This document shows, in pieces, positions 48,297 through 56,560 of a stretch of DNA of 64,000 bases; position 1 is the stretch's first letter, and every line of letters begins with the position of its first letter. The DNA is taken from the NCBI RefSeq assembly GCF_000023105.1, contig NC_012669.1, forward strand, positions 2,667,025 through 2,731,024. Direction: 5' to 3'. The stretch is from Beutenbergia cavernae DSM 12333. GTDB lineage: Bacteria > Actinomycetota > Actinomycetes > Actinomycetales > Beutenbergiaceae. The translations under genes and the position numbers were made by a program. A model generated the notes under the pieces. The model ran no database searches. It was not told the origin of the DNA and was given only the letters and a program-made list of their open reading frames with translations.

Positions 48297-49220
48297 ATGT
48301 CGTCCCGCCGGTCCCGCCAGGCCCCCGCTCTTCGACCCGACGCACTGCCGAGCGGCGAGACCGGGATCGACACCGGCACCGTCGAGCTCGAGCGGGACCC
48401 CGACCGCCCGAACGGCGTCATGGTCTACGTCAACGGCGTCGAGTCGTCCTATGTCGACCTCGCCGACGCCGAGCACCTCGAGTTCGAGTACATGCAGCAG
48501 ATGCGTCTGGTCATCGACGCGCTGCACCCCGCCGGCTCTCCGGTGCGCGCCGTGCACCTCGGCGGCGCAGCGTGCGCGTTCCCGCGCGCGATCGCGCGCC
48601 AGCGGCCACGCTCGCGCCAGCTCGTCGTCGAGCTGGACGCCGAGCTCGCGCGCCTGGCCCGCGAGTGGTTCGACCTGCCCCGGGCGCCGGAGCTGCGGGT
48701 CCGCACGCAGGACGCACGCGAGGCGGTGAGCACGCTGCGGTCGGGCGAGTGGGACGCCGTCGTCCGCGACGTCTTCACGGGGAACCGCGTCCCCACGCAC
48801 GTCCGCACCGTCGAGTTCGTCACCGACGTGGCCCGCACGCTCGCCGACGACGGCGTCTACCTGGCCAACGGCGTCGACTCCCCACCGCTGCGCGAGACCC
48901 GGCGCGAGGTCGCGACGGTGCGCGACGTGTTCGACCACGTCGCGCTCGCCGTCGAGCCGGCGATCTGGCGGGGCCGCCGCTTCGGCAACGTCGTCGTGAT
49001 CGGCGCGCACGTCCCGCTCCCGCTCGAGCAGCTGCGGCGCGGGATGCTCGCCCTCCCCCTGCCCGTGCGGCTCGTCACGGGTGACGAGCTGCGCACGTTC
49101 GCCGGCGGCGCCCTGCCGTGGCGCGACGCGCCCGTCTCCACGGACGGGACCGACCCCGCGGCCGCCCCCGAGAACGACGATGCGGCCCGCCCCGTGGGGA
49201 CGAGCCGCATCGACGGATGA
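48297..49220 (+). CDS. spermidine synthase-like (PABMT fold) protein
   Basis: 307 residues. Rossmann-type domain of polyamine aminopropyltransferases: GVMVYVNGVESSYVDLADAEHLEFEYMQ, nucleotide loop AVHLGGAACAFPRAIARQRP, VELDAELARLAREWFDLP, and DAVVRDVFTGNRVP. The usual catalytic Asp of spermidine synthases (D-x-x-D/GGG-G) is altered (VHLGGAAC and RDVFTG), so true polyamine synthesis is doubtful; such actinobacterial proteins are often annotated fused-MFS/spermidine synthase or methyltransferase. Divergent from dinB and convergent with cspA. Confidence 0.85.
   Translation: MSSRRSRQAPALRPDALPSGETGIDTGTVELERDPDRPNGVMVYVNGVESSYVDLADAEHLEFEYMQQMRLVIDALHPAGSPVRAVHLGGAACAFPRAIARQRPRSRQLVVELDAELARLAREWFDLPRAPELRVRTQDAREAVSTLRSGEWDAVVRDVFTGNRVPTHVRTVEFVTDVARTLADDGVYLANGVDSPPLRETRREVATVRDVFDHVALAVEPAIWRGRRFGNVVVIGAHVPLPLEQLRRGMLALPLPVRLVTGDELRTFAGGALPWRDAPVSTDGTDPAAAPENDDAARPVGTSRIDG
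49178..49212. terminator. bidirectional hairpin between convergent genes
   Basis: CGATGCGGC pairs with GCCGCATCG 17 nt later; an inner CCCC-GT-GGGG stem strengthens it. It lies in the last codons of the spermidine-synthase-like gene and 16 bp before the cspA stop, serving either strand. Confidence 0.6.
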
Positions 49221-49227
49221 GGAGGTG

Positions 49228-49431
49228 TCAGACGGCGCGAACGCTCTCCGCCTGCGGGCCCTTCGGCCCCTGCGTGATCTCGAACTCGACCCGCTGCGCC
49301 TCTTCGAGCGAGCGGTAGCCGTCGGACTCGATCGCCGAGTAGTGGACGAAGACGTCGGCGCCGCCGCCGTCCTGGGCGATGAACCCGTAGCCCTTCTCAG
49401 AGTTGAACCACTTGACGGTTCCCTGTGCCAT
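49228..49431 (-). CDS. cspA: cold-shock protein
   Basis: 67 residues, full length. RNA-binding motifs RNP1 (KGYGFIAQ) and RNP2 (VFVHYSAI) intact. Single-strand nucleic acid chaperone. A ribosome site AAGGACA-like precedes the ATG. About 180 bp of upstream sequence before the PAC2 gene holds no other gene; a long 5' leader, as in other csp genes, is possible. A lone half of a CIRCE-like site (CTAGCACTC) near 49579 was judged chance. Confidence 0.96.
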   Translation of the reverse strand: MAQGTVKWFNSEKGYGFIAQDGGGADVFVHYSAIESDGYRSLEEAQRVEFEITQGPKGPQAESVRAV

Positions 49432-49614
49432 GCGTGTCCTTCCGGGGACGGTCCGGGCACCGACCCTGCGTCGGGGCCCATGTGTGCTGCATCGATCCCC
49501 ACGGCGTGCTCGAAGAACGTCGGACCATGAGAGAAGCGCCCTGCAACGGGATCTAGTCTGTCAGAGCGTGCCGACGAGTGCTAGCGACTTACGCACACGT
49601 TTCGCACGCGACCT

Positions 49615-50562
49615 TCACGAGGCCGGGCCGTCGTCCTGCGTGCCGTCCGCGTCGCCGCCGGCATCGGGCTCACCCGGCGCGTGCTCGGCCAGGAACGCCT
49701 CGAACTCCGCTCCCAGCTCGTCGGCGCTCGGCAGACGGTCCTGCGCGAGCAGCGTCCGGGCGTCCTCCGCGGCCAGGCCACGGGAGAACGCGTCGTACTG
49801 CTGCTCGAGGGCGTGCACGACAGCCCCGATCTCGTCGGACTCCGCCACCTGCCGGTCGATCTCCTCGCGTGTCGACGACGCCGACGCCTCGAGCTCACCC
49901 ACGGGAAGGTCCAGCCCGGTCGAGGAGTTGATCTGCCGCACCAGCTCCGCGGCCGCCTGCGGGTACTCCGCCTGGGCCAGGTAGTGGGGCACGTTCGCGG
50001 CGAAGCCCATCGCGTCGTGGCCGGCCTCGCCGAGGCGCAGCTCCAGCAGCGAGGACGCGCTCCCCGGCACCTGGATCGTGCCCACGAAGCTGGGACGACC
50101 CTCGAGCAGCTCGGGCCGGGTCGCGTGCGCCGTCACGGTCGTGGGCCGGGTGTGCGGCACGCCCATCGGGATGCCGTGCACGCCCACCGTCGTCTCGACG
50201 CCGAGATCCTCCACCAGCGTGCGCACCGCCGTCGTGAACCGCTCCCACCGCAGGTCCGGCTCCGGCCCGTGCAGCAGCAGCACGCCCTCGCCGGTCGGCG
50301 TGCGGACGAGGTCGACGGCCAGCACCGGGTCGTCGTACGAGGTCCACGTCGTGGCCTCGAACGTCATCGCGGGACGCCGCGAGCGGTAGTCGAGCAGCTC
50401 GTCGACGTCGAACGTCGCCACGCGCGTCGCGGGCAGCGTGGTCAACAGGTGCTGGGCGAGCAGGGCACCGGCGTGCCCGGCGTCCATCGAGCCCTGCAGG
50501 GCATGGACGAGCACGCGTGCACCTTCGGCGTGCTCGCTCGTGTACAGGTCTCTCGCGTCCAC
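49615..50562 (-). CDS. PAC2-family protein
   Basis: 315 residues. PAC2 (proteasome assembly chaperone-like) fold: VLVHALQGSMDAGHAGALLAQHLL, VATFDVDELLDYRSRRPAM, GVHGIPMGVPHTRP and GFAANVPHYLAQAEYPQAA. Actinobacterial PAC2 proteins are linked to the proteasome system but no direct function is proven. Tail residues 285-315 are acidic and disordered. GTG with AGGAGG 8 nt upstream, one of the strongest ribosome sites here. Confidence 0.92.
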   Translation of the reverse strand: MDARDLYTSEHAEGARVLVHALQGSMDAGHAGALLAQHLLTTLPATRVATFDVDELLDYRSRRPAMTFEATTWTSYDDPVLAVDLVRTPTGEGVLLLHGPEPDLRWERFTTAVRTLVEDLGVETTVGVHGIPMGVPHTRPTTVTAHATRPELLEGRPSFVGTIQVPGSASSLLELRLGEAGHDAMGFAANVPHYLAQAEYPQAAAELVRQINSSTGLDLPVGELEASASSTREEIDRQVAESDEIGAVVHALEQQYDAFSRGLAAEDARTLLAQDRLPSADELGAEFEAFLAEHAPGEPDAGGDADGTQDDGPAS

Positions 50563-50779
50563 TCTCGACTCCTCCTGGGGTCTCGTCCACCAGGGGTAAC
50601 AGCCGGCGCGCCCGCCGGATTCCCGGCCGGGTGCCCGCGCATCGGCGCGCACCCGAGTCTCCATCGTAGGCATCATCCGCCCGCGGCGGACGGCGACACC
50701 CGCCGTCCGCGATCCGGGGGATAATGGTCGGCCGCTCGCGCCGGTTGGCCCGGTGTGCGCGCCGGTGGGGAGGACCGAC

Positions 50780-52960
50780 GTGACGACGTCCGAACAGGCG
50801 AGGGAACAGCTCGTCGTCGACCGTGTGTACTCGCGGCTCGACGAGCTGCGCGACCGCACACGCGCCCAGCTCGCGCGGGTCCGCCGCGAAGGGCCGAGCG
50901 GGACGCACCAGAACCGTTCGGAACGCGACTCGTTCGCCACCCTGTACTCCGACCGCATCGCCCAGCTGGACGCCGTCGAGGACCAGCTCGTGTTCGGGCG
51001 CCTCGACCTGCGGGACGAGCAGAGCCGGTACATCGGCCGCATCGGCCTGTCCGACGACGAGCACACGCCCGTCCTCACCGACTGGCGTGCCCCGGCGGCC
51101 CGGCCGTTCTACCAGGCCACGGCGGCGGATCCCGGCGACGTCGTCCGGCGTCGCCACCTCCAGACCCGCGCGCGGCAGGTCGTCGCCGTCGAGGACGACG
51201 TGCTGGACGCCGACGCGCTCGACGACGAGGCACGGGCCGGGCTCGCCGGGGAGGGTGCCCTGCTCGCCGCGCTCGGCGCGCACCGCACGGGGCGCATGAG
51301 CGACATCGTCGCCACGATCCAGGCCGAGCAGGACGCCGTCATCCGCTCCCCGCTCGACGGCGTGCTCGTGGTGCAGGGCGGCCCGGGAACCGGGAAGACG
51401 GCTGTCGCGCTGCACCGGGCGGCGTACCTCCTCTACGCCCACCGGGACCGCCTGACCCGGTCCGGCGTGCTGCTGCTGGGGCCCAGCGACGTGTTCCTCG
51501 GCTACATCTCGAAGGTGCTCCCCGCGCTCGGGGAGACGGGGGTCGTCTCGACGACGATCGCCGACCTCGTGCCCGGCATCCGGGCGAGCGCCCGCGAGGG
51601 CGAGGTGGCAGCCCGGCTCAAGGGCGACGCCGCGATGGCCCGGGTGATCGCCCGAGCCGTGCGCGCCCGCCAGCGGGTGCCCGACGCCCCGCGGGAGGTG
51701 CGCGTCGGCTCGCGCACGCTCGTGGTGCACCCGCACGACGTCGAGGCCGCCCAGGCGCGGGCGCGCCGTTCCCACGCCCCGCACAACACGGCACGCGTCA
51801 CGTTCGTCCGCGCCATGCTCCAGACGCTCGCGCGGCAGTACGCGGAGCAGATCGGCGCCGACCTCGCGGGTGATGAGCTGGCCGAGGTGGTCGAGGACAT
51901 CCGGTCCGCGCGCGACGTGCGGGTGGCACTCAACCTCGCCTGGATGCCGCTCACCGCCACCGGCCTCGTCCGGGACCTCTGGTCGCGGCCGGATCGCCTC
52001 GCCGAGGCGGCGCCTCGGCTCTCCGCCGCGGAGCGCGAGGCGTTGCGGCGGTCCCCCGACGCGCCGTGGACCGAGGCCGACGTCCCGCTCATCGACGAGG
52101 CTGCCGAGCTGCTCGGCGCCAGCACCGAGGCGGAACGGGCCGAACGCGACAGGCGCGCGGAGGCGGAACGAGCACGCGAGGACGAGGTCGCCTACGCCCG
52201 CGAGACGATCCGGTCCACCGGCGTCGGGGGCGGGATGGTCACCGCCGAGATGCTCGCCGACCGGTTCGTCGAGACCGGTCCGAGCCTCACGACGGCGGAA
52301 CGGGCCGCCGCGGACCGGGAGTGGACGTACGGCCACGTCGTCGTCGACGAGGCGCAGGAGCTCAGCGCCATGGCGTGGCGGGCGATCCTGCGCCGGTGCC
52401 CCAGCCGGTCGATGACGATCGTGGGCGACGTCGCCCAGACGTCGAGCGCCGCGGGGGCACGGAGCTGGCCCGACGTCCTGGACCCGGTGCTGCGGGGCCA
52501 GTGGCGCCTGGCCGAGCTCACCGTCAACTATCGGACCCCCGCCTCGATCATGGCGGCCGCGGTCGCGGTCGCCCGGGCGCACGACCCCAGCGCGGCGGTG
52601 GCGGAGCCGACGTCGGCGCGCGACCTGCCCGACGCGCTCGGGGTCGGGCCGACGGGCGCGGACCTCGCGGAGGTCGTCGCCGCCGAGTCCGTCGCCGGGG
52701 GGACGACGGCGGTCATCGCCCCGGAATCGGCGCTCTCGGCCGTCCGGGAACGGCTCGGGCTGGCGGCTCGCCTCGACCTCGAGCACGACGTGGTCGTCGT
52801 CGACCCCGTCACGAGCAAGGGTCTCGAGTTCGACGTCGTCGTCCTGGTCGACGCCGCGGCGATGTCCCGGGGCGACTGCTACGTCGCGATGACCCGCGCG
52901 ACCCGCCGCCTCCGCCTCGTCGGCGCCCTGCCCGAAGGGCTCCCGCCGTCCACCAGGTGA
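50780..52960 (+). CDS. HelD-like UvrD-superfamily helicase/RNA polymerase remodeller
   Basis: 726 residues. Actinobacterial class II HelD layout: N-terminal coiled coil (VDRVYSRLDELRDRTRAQL), YIGRIGLSDDEHTPVLTDWRAPAARPFY, Walker A with Lys206 (GGPGTGKTAVAL), motif II VVVDEAQELSAMAWR, motif IV-VI VNYRTPAS and SKGLEFDVV, DCYVAMTRATRRL. HelD proteins displace stalled RNA polymerase from DNA; some (HelR) protect from rifampicin. GTG chosen with GGGGAGG before it; a GATAAT -10 lies at 50720-50725. No rifamycin-associated element was found. Confidence 0.9.
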   Translation: MTTSEQAREQLVVDRVYSRLDELRDRTRAQLARVRREGPSGTHQNRSERDSFATLYSDRIAQLDAVEDQLVFGRLDLRDEQSRYIGRIGLSDDEHTPVLTDWRAPAARPFYQATAADPGDVVRRRHLQTRARQVVAVEDDVLDADALDDEARAGLAGEGALLAALGAHRTGRMSDIVATIQAEQDAVIRSPLDGVLVVQGGPGTGKTAVALHRAAYLLYAHRDRLTRSGVLLLGPSDVFLGYISKVLPALGETGVVSTTIADLVPGIRASAREGEVAARLKGDAAMARVIARAVRARQRVPDAPREVRVGSRTLVVHPHDVEAAQARARRSHAPHNTARVTFVRAMLQTLARQYAEQIGADLAGDELAEVVEDIRSARDVRVALNLAWMPLTATGLVRDLWSRPDRLAEAAPRLSAAEREALRRSPDAPWTEADVPLIDEAAELLGASTEAERAERDRRAEAERAREDEVAYARETIRSTGVGGGMVTAEMLADRFVETGPSLTTAERAAADREWTYGHVVVDEAQELSAMAWRAILRRCPSRSMTIVGDVAQTSSAAGARSWPDVLDPVLRGQWRLAELTVNYRTPASIMAAAVAVARAHDPSAAVAEPTSARDLPDALGVGPTGADLAEVVAAESVAGGTTAVIAPESALSAVRERLGLAARLDLEHDVVVVDPVTSKGLEFDVVVLVDAAAMSRGDCYVAMTRATRRLRLVGALPEGLPPSTR

Positions 52961-53001
52961 ACCGGGTTTGTCCAGACCCGCGCACGGACGAAGATAGGGG
53001 C

Positions 53002-54207
53002 GTGCCGCGCGCCCTCCTGCTCGAGAACATCCACCCGCTGGCCACCGACGTGCTCACCGCCGCCGGCTACGAGGTGTCCGCGCAGCCGGGCGCGCTGGAC
53101 GAGGACGAGCTGATCGACGCCCTCGACGGCGTGTCGGTGCTCGGCATCCGCTCCAAGACCCAGGTGACCGAGCGGGTGCTGGCCGCGAGCCGGCTCGACG
53201 CGATCGGCGCGTTCTGCATCGGCACCAACCAGATCGACCTCGCCGCGGCCGCACTGGCCGGCGTCGGGGCGTTCAACGCCCCGTTCTCGAACACGCGGTC
53301 GGTGGTCGAGCTCGCGATCGCGGAGATCATCGCGCTCGCCCGGCGGCTCACCGAGCGCGACAAGGCCCTGCACGACGGCGTGTGGGACAAGTCGGCGACC
53401 GGCGCGCACGAGATCCGTGGCCGAACGCTCGGGATCGTCGGCTACGGGAACATCGGGACGCAGCTGTCGGTGGTGGCGGAGGCCCTCGGCATGCACGTCG
53501 TGTTCTACGACACCGCCGAGAAGCTGGCGCTCGGCAACGCTCGCCGGATGCCGAGCCTGGCAGCGCTGCTCGAGGTCGCCGACGTCGTGACGCTGCACGT
53601 CGACGGACGGCCGGGCAACGCCGGCATGTTCGGTCCCACCCAGTTCAGGGCCATGCGCGACGGGGCGATCTTCCTCAACCTCTCCCGCGGCTTCCTCGTC
53701 GACTACGGCGCGCTGCGCGGTCGGATCGAGGACGGCACGCTGGCCGGTGCCGCCGTCGACGTGTTCCCGGAGGAGCCCAACCGACGGGGCGACCCGTTCA
53801 CGAGCGAGCTGCGCGGGCTCGCGAACGTCATCCTGACCCCGCACGTCGGCGGCTCCACCGAGGAGGCGCAGGAAGACATCGGTCAGTTCGTCGCCGTCAA
53901 GCTGCGGGACTACCTCGCGCAGGGTGCGAGCTACCTGTCGGTCAACGTGCCCGGGCTCGTGCTCGACGCTCCACGCCCGGGAACGCGCCGCATCGCGCAC
54001 CTCCACCGGAACACGCCCGGCGTCCTCGCCCTGCTCAACGAGACGCTCGCGCAGCACGGGACGAACGTCGAGTACCAGGTCCTCGGCACGCGCGGCGAGA
54101 TCGGGTACGCGGTGACCGACGTCGGCGGCGAGGTGCCCCGCGGCGTCGTCGACGAGCTCCACGAGATGCCACACACGATCCGGGTGCGCCTGCTCGGCGA
54201 CGGCTGA
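53002..54207 (+). CDS. serA: phosphoglycerate dehydrogenase
   Basis: 401 residues, short E. coli-type SerA. Rossmann site VGYGNIGTQLSVVAEALGM; catalytic Arg in NLSRGFLVDYGAL, Glu in FPEEP, His in LTPHVGGSTEEA; C-terminal ACT domain (HRNTPGVLALLNETLAQHG to VRLLGDG) for serine feedback. Starts serine synthesis. GTG 41 bp after helD; a TTGTCC at 52968 may be a -35. Confidence 0.95.
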   Translation: MPRALLLENIHPLATDVLTAAGYEVSAQPGALDEDELIDALDGVSVLGIRSKTQVTERVLAASRLDAIGAFCIGTNQIDLAAAALAGVGAFNAPFSNTRSVVELAIAEIIALARRLTERDKALHDGVWDKSATGAHEIRGRTLGIVGYGNIGTQLSVVAEALGMHVVFYDTAEKLALGNARRMPSLAALLEVADVVTLHVDGRPGNAGMFGPTQFRAMRDGAIFLNLSRGFLVDYGALRGRIEDGTLAGAAVDVFPEEPNRRGDPFTSELRGLANVILTPHVGGSTEEAQEDIGQFVAVKLRDYLAQGASYLSVNVPGLVLDAPRPGTRRIAHLHRNTPGVLALLNETLAQHGTNVEYQVLGTRGEIGYAVTDVGGEVPRGVVDELHEMPHTIRVRLLGDG

Positions 54208-54248
54208 CCCGCCCGCTCCAGGCGCCGTGGCCGGGAGAGCGGGCGGGT
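54207..54248. terminator. terminator between serA and DUF5302
   Basis: 12-bp perfect stem ACCCGCCCGCTC / GAGCGGGCGGGT with an 18-nt loop; starts on the last base of the serA stop codon and lies before the convergent DUF5302 stop, so it can act both ways. Confidence 0.75.
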
Positions 54249-54267
54249 GGGCGCGACGCCGCCCGGT

Positions 54268-54462
54268 TCAGCCGGACTTGCGGCGGAACATCCGGCGCCC
54301 GCCGGGGCCGTTGACCTCGGAGCCGTGCACGCTCCCGGTGTTCCGTCGGGCCTGCTCCGTCTTGTGCGAGGCGGCGTTCTTGCGCTCCAGCGCCTCCCGG
54401 AACTTCTCCTTCGCCTCGCTGGTCGGGTCTGCCTTGTCGTCGGAGTGTGCGTTCTCGCTCAT
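54268..54462 (-). CDS. DUF5302 family small protein
   Basis: 64 residues, mostly charged and probably unfolded: SEAKEKFREALERKNAASHK near the middle and a Gly/Arg-rich end GPGGRRMFRRKSG. Actinobacteria-only family of unknown function. GAGGGA ribosome site 6 nt before the ATG. Confidence 0.88.
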   Translation of the reverse strand: MSENAHSDDKADPTSEAKEKFREALERKNAASHKTEQARRNTGSVHGSEVNGPGGRRMFRRKSG

Positions 54463-54594
54463 CGCCGTCCCTCGTCTTCCGTAGCGCGCGACACGCGGTG
54501 CGCCGCCTAGGTCCAGACTGCCGCCGGAGCCGCTGGTCCGGCCACTCGATATCGCTCCATGGGCATCCGGTCGGCTCCGCCGCCGCCGTCGTTG

Positions 54595-54634
54595 CCGTGG
54601 GTGGCGCCGGCTTCCCCACCGGCGCCACCCACGG
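54595..54634. terminator. strong hairpin downstream of nrdR
   Basis: 16-bp perfect stem CCGTGGGTGGCGCCGG / CCGGCGCCACCCACGG with loop CTTCCCCA, 12 bp after the nrdR stop on the minus strand. No U-run. Likely terminates nrdR transcripts before DUF5302. Confidence 0.8.
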
Positions 54635-54646
54635 CGGCTCGTGGCC

Positions 54647-55159
54647 TCACACGGACGTCGTGAGGCGGACCGGCGCGTCCGCGGACCCGTCGGCATCGGG
54701 GTCGCCCTCGTTCTCACGCTCGGCCCGGAGCGCCGTGATGGCGGCCTCGAAGTCCTCGAGCGAGGAGAACCCGCGGTACACGCTGGCGAACCGCAGATAG
54801 GCGACCTCGTCCAGCTCGCGCAGCGGCCCGAGGATCGACAGTCCCACCTCGTGGGCGTCGACCTCGGCGGCGCCGGTCGCGCGGATCGTCTCCTCGACGC
54901 GCCGCGCGAGGAGCGCGAGGTCGTCCTCGGAGACCGGCCGTCCCTGGCAGGCCTTGCGCACCCCCGCGACGACCTTCTCCCGCGAGAACGGCTGCGCCAC
55001 GCCGGACCGCTTCACGACGCTCAGGCTTGTCGTCTCCACCGTCGTGAATCTCCGGCCGCACTCCGGGCACTGCCGTCGACGGCGGATCGAGGAGCCGTCC
55101 TCGCTGGTCCTGGAGTCGACGACCCTCGAGTCCGGGTGCCGACAGAAGGGGCAGTGCAC
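54647..55159 (-). CDS. nrdR: transcriptional repressor NrdR
   Basis: 170 residues. Zinc ribbon with CPFC and CPECGRRF (residues 3-40), then ATP-cone domain ([24 protein letters not shown]). Senses ATP/dATP and represses ribonucleotide reductase genes. GTG gives the universal VHCPFC start. Tandem NrdR boxes lie upstream, suggesting self-control. Neighbour of LysM and lexA as in mycobacteria and corynebacteria; nrdJ is not adjacent. Confidence 0.96.
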   Translation of the reverse strand: MHCPFCRHPDSRVVDSRTSEDGSSIRRRRQCPECGRRFTTVETTSLSVVKRSGVAQPFSREKVVAGVRKACQGRPVSEDDLALLARRVEETIRATGAAEVDAHEVGLSILGPLRELDEVAYLRFASVYRGFSSLEDFEAAITALRAERENEGDPDADGSADAPVRLTTSV

Positions 55160-55241
55160 GCGGGTCTCCGTCCTTGGCGATCGGTCCTCTCCGCCCGCCC
55201 GACGACTCGACGCCGCCTGACGACCGCCGCTCATCCTTTCA

Positions 55242-55283
55242 CAAGATGTAGGCGAACGTCAGACCTGTAACTACTAGATGTGG
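55242..55283. promoter_or_regulatory. tandem NrdR boxes upstream of nrdR
   Basis: Two sites like the NrdR consensus (aca)CwAtATaTwG(tgt): core CAAGATGTAG at 55242-55251 (8 of 10) and CTAGATGTGG at 55274-55283 (7 of 10). Core centres are 32 bp apart, about three helical turns, as known for NrdR pairs. They lie 83-125 bp before the nrdR start, between the LysM gene and nrdR. Confidence 0.65.
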
Positions 55284-55301
55284 CCGTCCGACCGCTCGCC
55301 C

Positions 55302-55652
55302 TCAGTCCTGTTCCGGGACGAGGATCGACTGGCCCGCGATCAGGTCGACCGAGTCCAGCTCGTTGATCCGGACGAGCGAGGCGACGACGTCGCGCACGTC
55401 CTGATCCGGCGTGGCAACTCGTTCCGCGATCGCCCACAGCGTGTCTCCGGTGGTGACGGTGACCGTCTCGTACGACGGCGGCTCGACCTCGGTGCTCGCG
55501 ACAGCACGACCCCCGACGGCACCGACACCCGCGGCCAGCACGAGCGCCGCCACGACCAGGACTCGGCGCCCCCGCGCCGTGAGGCGCACGTGGCCACCAT
55601 CCGACACAGGGGCGGACGCCCGCCCCGGGGCTGCGACGGCGATCGTCGTCAT
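55302..55652 (-). CDS. LysM-domain membrane protein, probable SOS division inhibitor
   Basis: 116 residues. Basic N tail, one membrane segment (VLVVAALVLAAGVGAVGGRAV), then a periplasmic LysM domain (VTVTTGDTLWAIAERV to IAGQSILVPEQD). Divergent from lexA, same place as Rv2719c (ChiZ), C. glutamicum divS and B. subtilis yneA, which delay division during DNA damage. ATG chosen; GAGAGGA is 10 nt upstream. Function by synteny. Confidence 0.88.
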   Translation of the reverse strand: MTTIAVAAPGRASAPVSDGGHVRLTARGRRVLVVAALVLAAGVGAVGGRAVASTEVEPPSYETVTVTTGDTLWAIAERVATPDQDVRDVVASLVRINELDSVDLIAGQSILVPEQD

Positions 55653-55682
55653 CTCGGCCACATCCTCTCGAACTGTTGTCCG

Positions 55683-55698
55683 TCCGACGTCTGTTCGA
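55683..55698. promoter_or_regulatory. LexA box at the LysM gene
   Basis: TCCGACGTCTGTTCGA matches 10 of 12 consensus positions. It directly follows the TAGCGT -10 (55700-55705, minus strand) of the LysM gene and covers its start point. Confidence 0.7.
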
Positions 55699-55760
55699 TA
55701 CGCTAGTCCACGTCCGAACAGATGTCCACACGCAGGTATCCGTTCGGTCCGACACGCGGG

Positions 55761-55776
55761 TCGAACACCTGTCGCA
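55761..55776. promoter_or_regulatory. weaker LexA box at the lexA promoter
   Basis: TCGAACACCTGTCGCA, 9 of 12 matches, overlaps the -35 region of a TAGGCT -10 (55796-55801) for lexA. A third degenerate copy lies at 55714-55729. Confidence 0.5.
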
Positions 55777-55885
55777 CATTTCACGGTCCTGCACCTAGGC
55801 TGACCGTCGAACGGTGCGACAGGAGCAGCAGATCACCGCCCTCCGACATCGGTCGGGCGGGGCAGAGTCAAGGACGGAGCGGGAC

Positions 55886-56545
55886 GTGAACCCTGAGACG
55901 AGGGCCGACGGCGCGAAGCCGCTCTCGGCGCGGCAGCGACGCGTGCTCGAGACGATCCGCGCGAGCGTCGAGGAGCGGGGCTACCCGCCGAGCATGCGGG
56001 AGATCGGCGAGGCCGTGGGCCTCAACAGCCCGTCGAGCGTCATGCACCAGCTGACCGTGCTCGAGCGGAAGGGGTACCTGCGCCGCGATCCGCGCCGTCC
56101 GCGGGCCATGGAGATCGTCAGCCCGGACGACCAGGCACGCGAGGAACGGCCCTACGACGTGCCCACGACGCCGCCTTCGTACGTCCCGCTCGTCGGCCGG
56201 ATCGCCGCCGGCGGGCCGATCCTCGCGGAGCAGGTCGTCGAGGACGTGTTCCCGCTCCCCCGCCAGCTCGTCGGCGACGGGGACCTGTTCCTGCTCAAGG
56301 TGGTCGGCGACTCGATGATCGAGGCAGCGATCTGCGACGGCGACTGGGTGGTCGTCCGTCAGCAGCCCGTCGCCGAGAACGGCGAGATCGTCGCGGCGAT
56401 GATCGACGGTGAGGCGACCGTCAAGACGCTGAAGCAGTCCGCCGACGAGGTGTGGCTGCTCCCGGCCAATGCGAGCTACGCGCCGATCCCGGGGAACGAC
56501 GCACAGATCCTCGGCCGCGTCGTGAGCGTGCTGCGCAGCGTCTGA
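55886..56545 (+). CDS. lexA: SOS repressor LexA
   Basis: 219 residues. Winged-helix domain ([21 protein letters not shown], then [21 protein letters not shown]), cleavage site Ala108-Gly109 in [11 protein letters not shown], catalytic Ser143 (GDSMIEAA) and Lys180 (VKTLK). Self-cleaves upon RecA activation. GTG at 55886 preferred (GGAGC upstream) over a GTG at 55814. Confidence 0.96.
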   Translation: MNPETRADGAKPLSARQRRVLETIRASVEERGYPPSMREIGEAVGLNSPSSVMHQLTVLERKGYLRRDPRRPRAMEIVSPDDQAREERPYDVPTTPPSYVPLVGRIAAGGPILAEQVVEDVFPLPRQLVGDGDLFLLKVVGDSMIEAAICDGDWVVVRQQPVAENGEIVAAMIDGEATVKTLKQSADEVWLLPANASYAPIPGNDAQILGRVVSVLRSV

Positions 56546-56560
56546 CCGCGCAGTCAGGCC

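Noticed and set aside
49560-49590. CIRCE heat-shock operator before cspA
   Set aside because: Only one half-site (CTAGCACTC) matches; the second arm is absent at the required 9-bp spacing.
50563-50779. Rifamycin-associated element before the HelD-like gene
   Set aside because: The known inverted repeat of that element is absent, so rifampicin-inducible HelR function is not supported.
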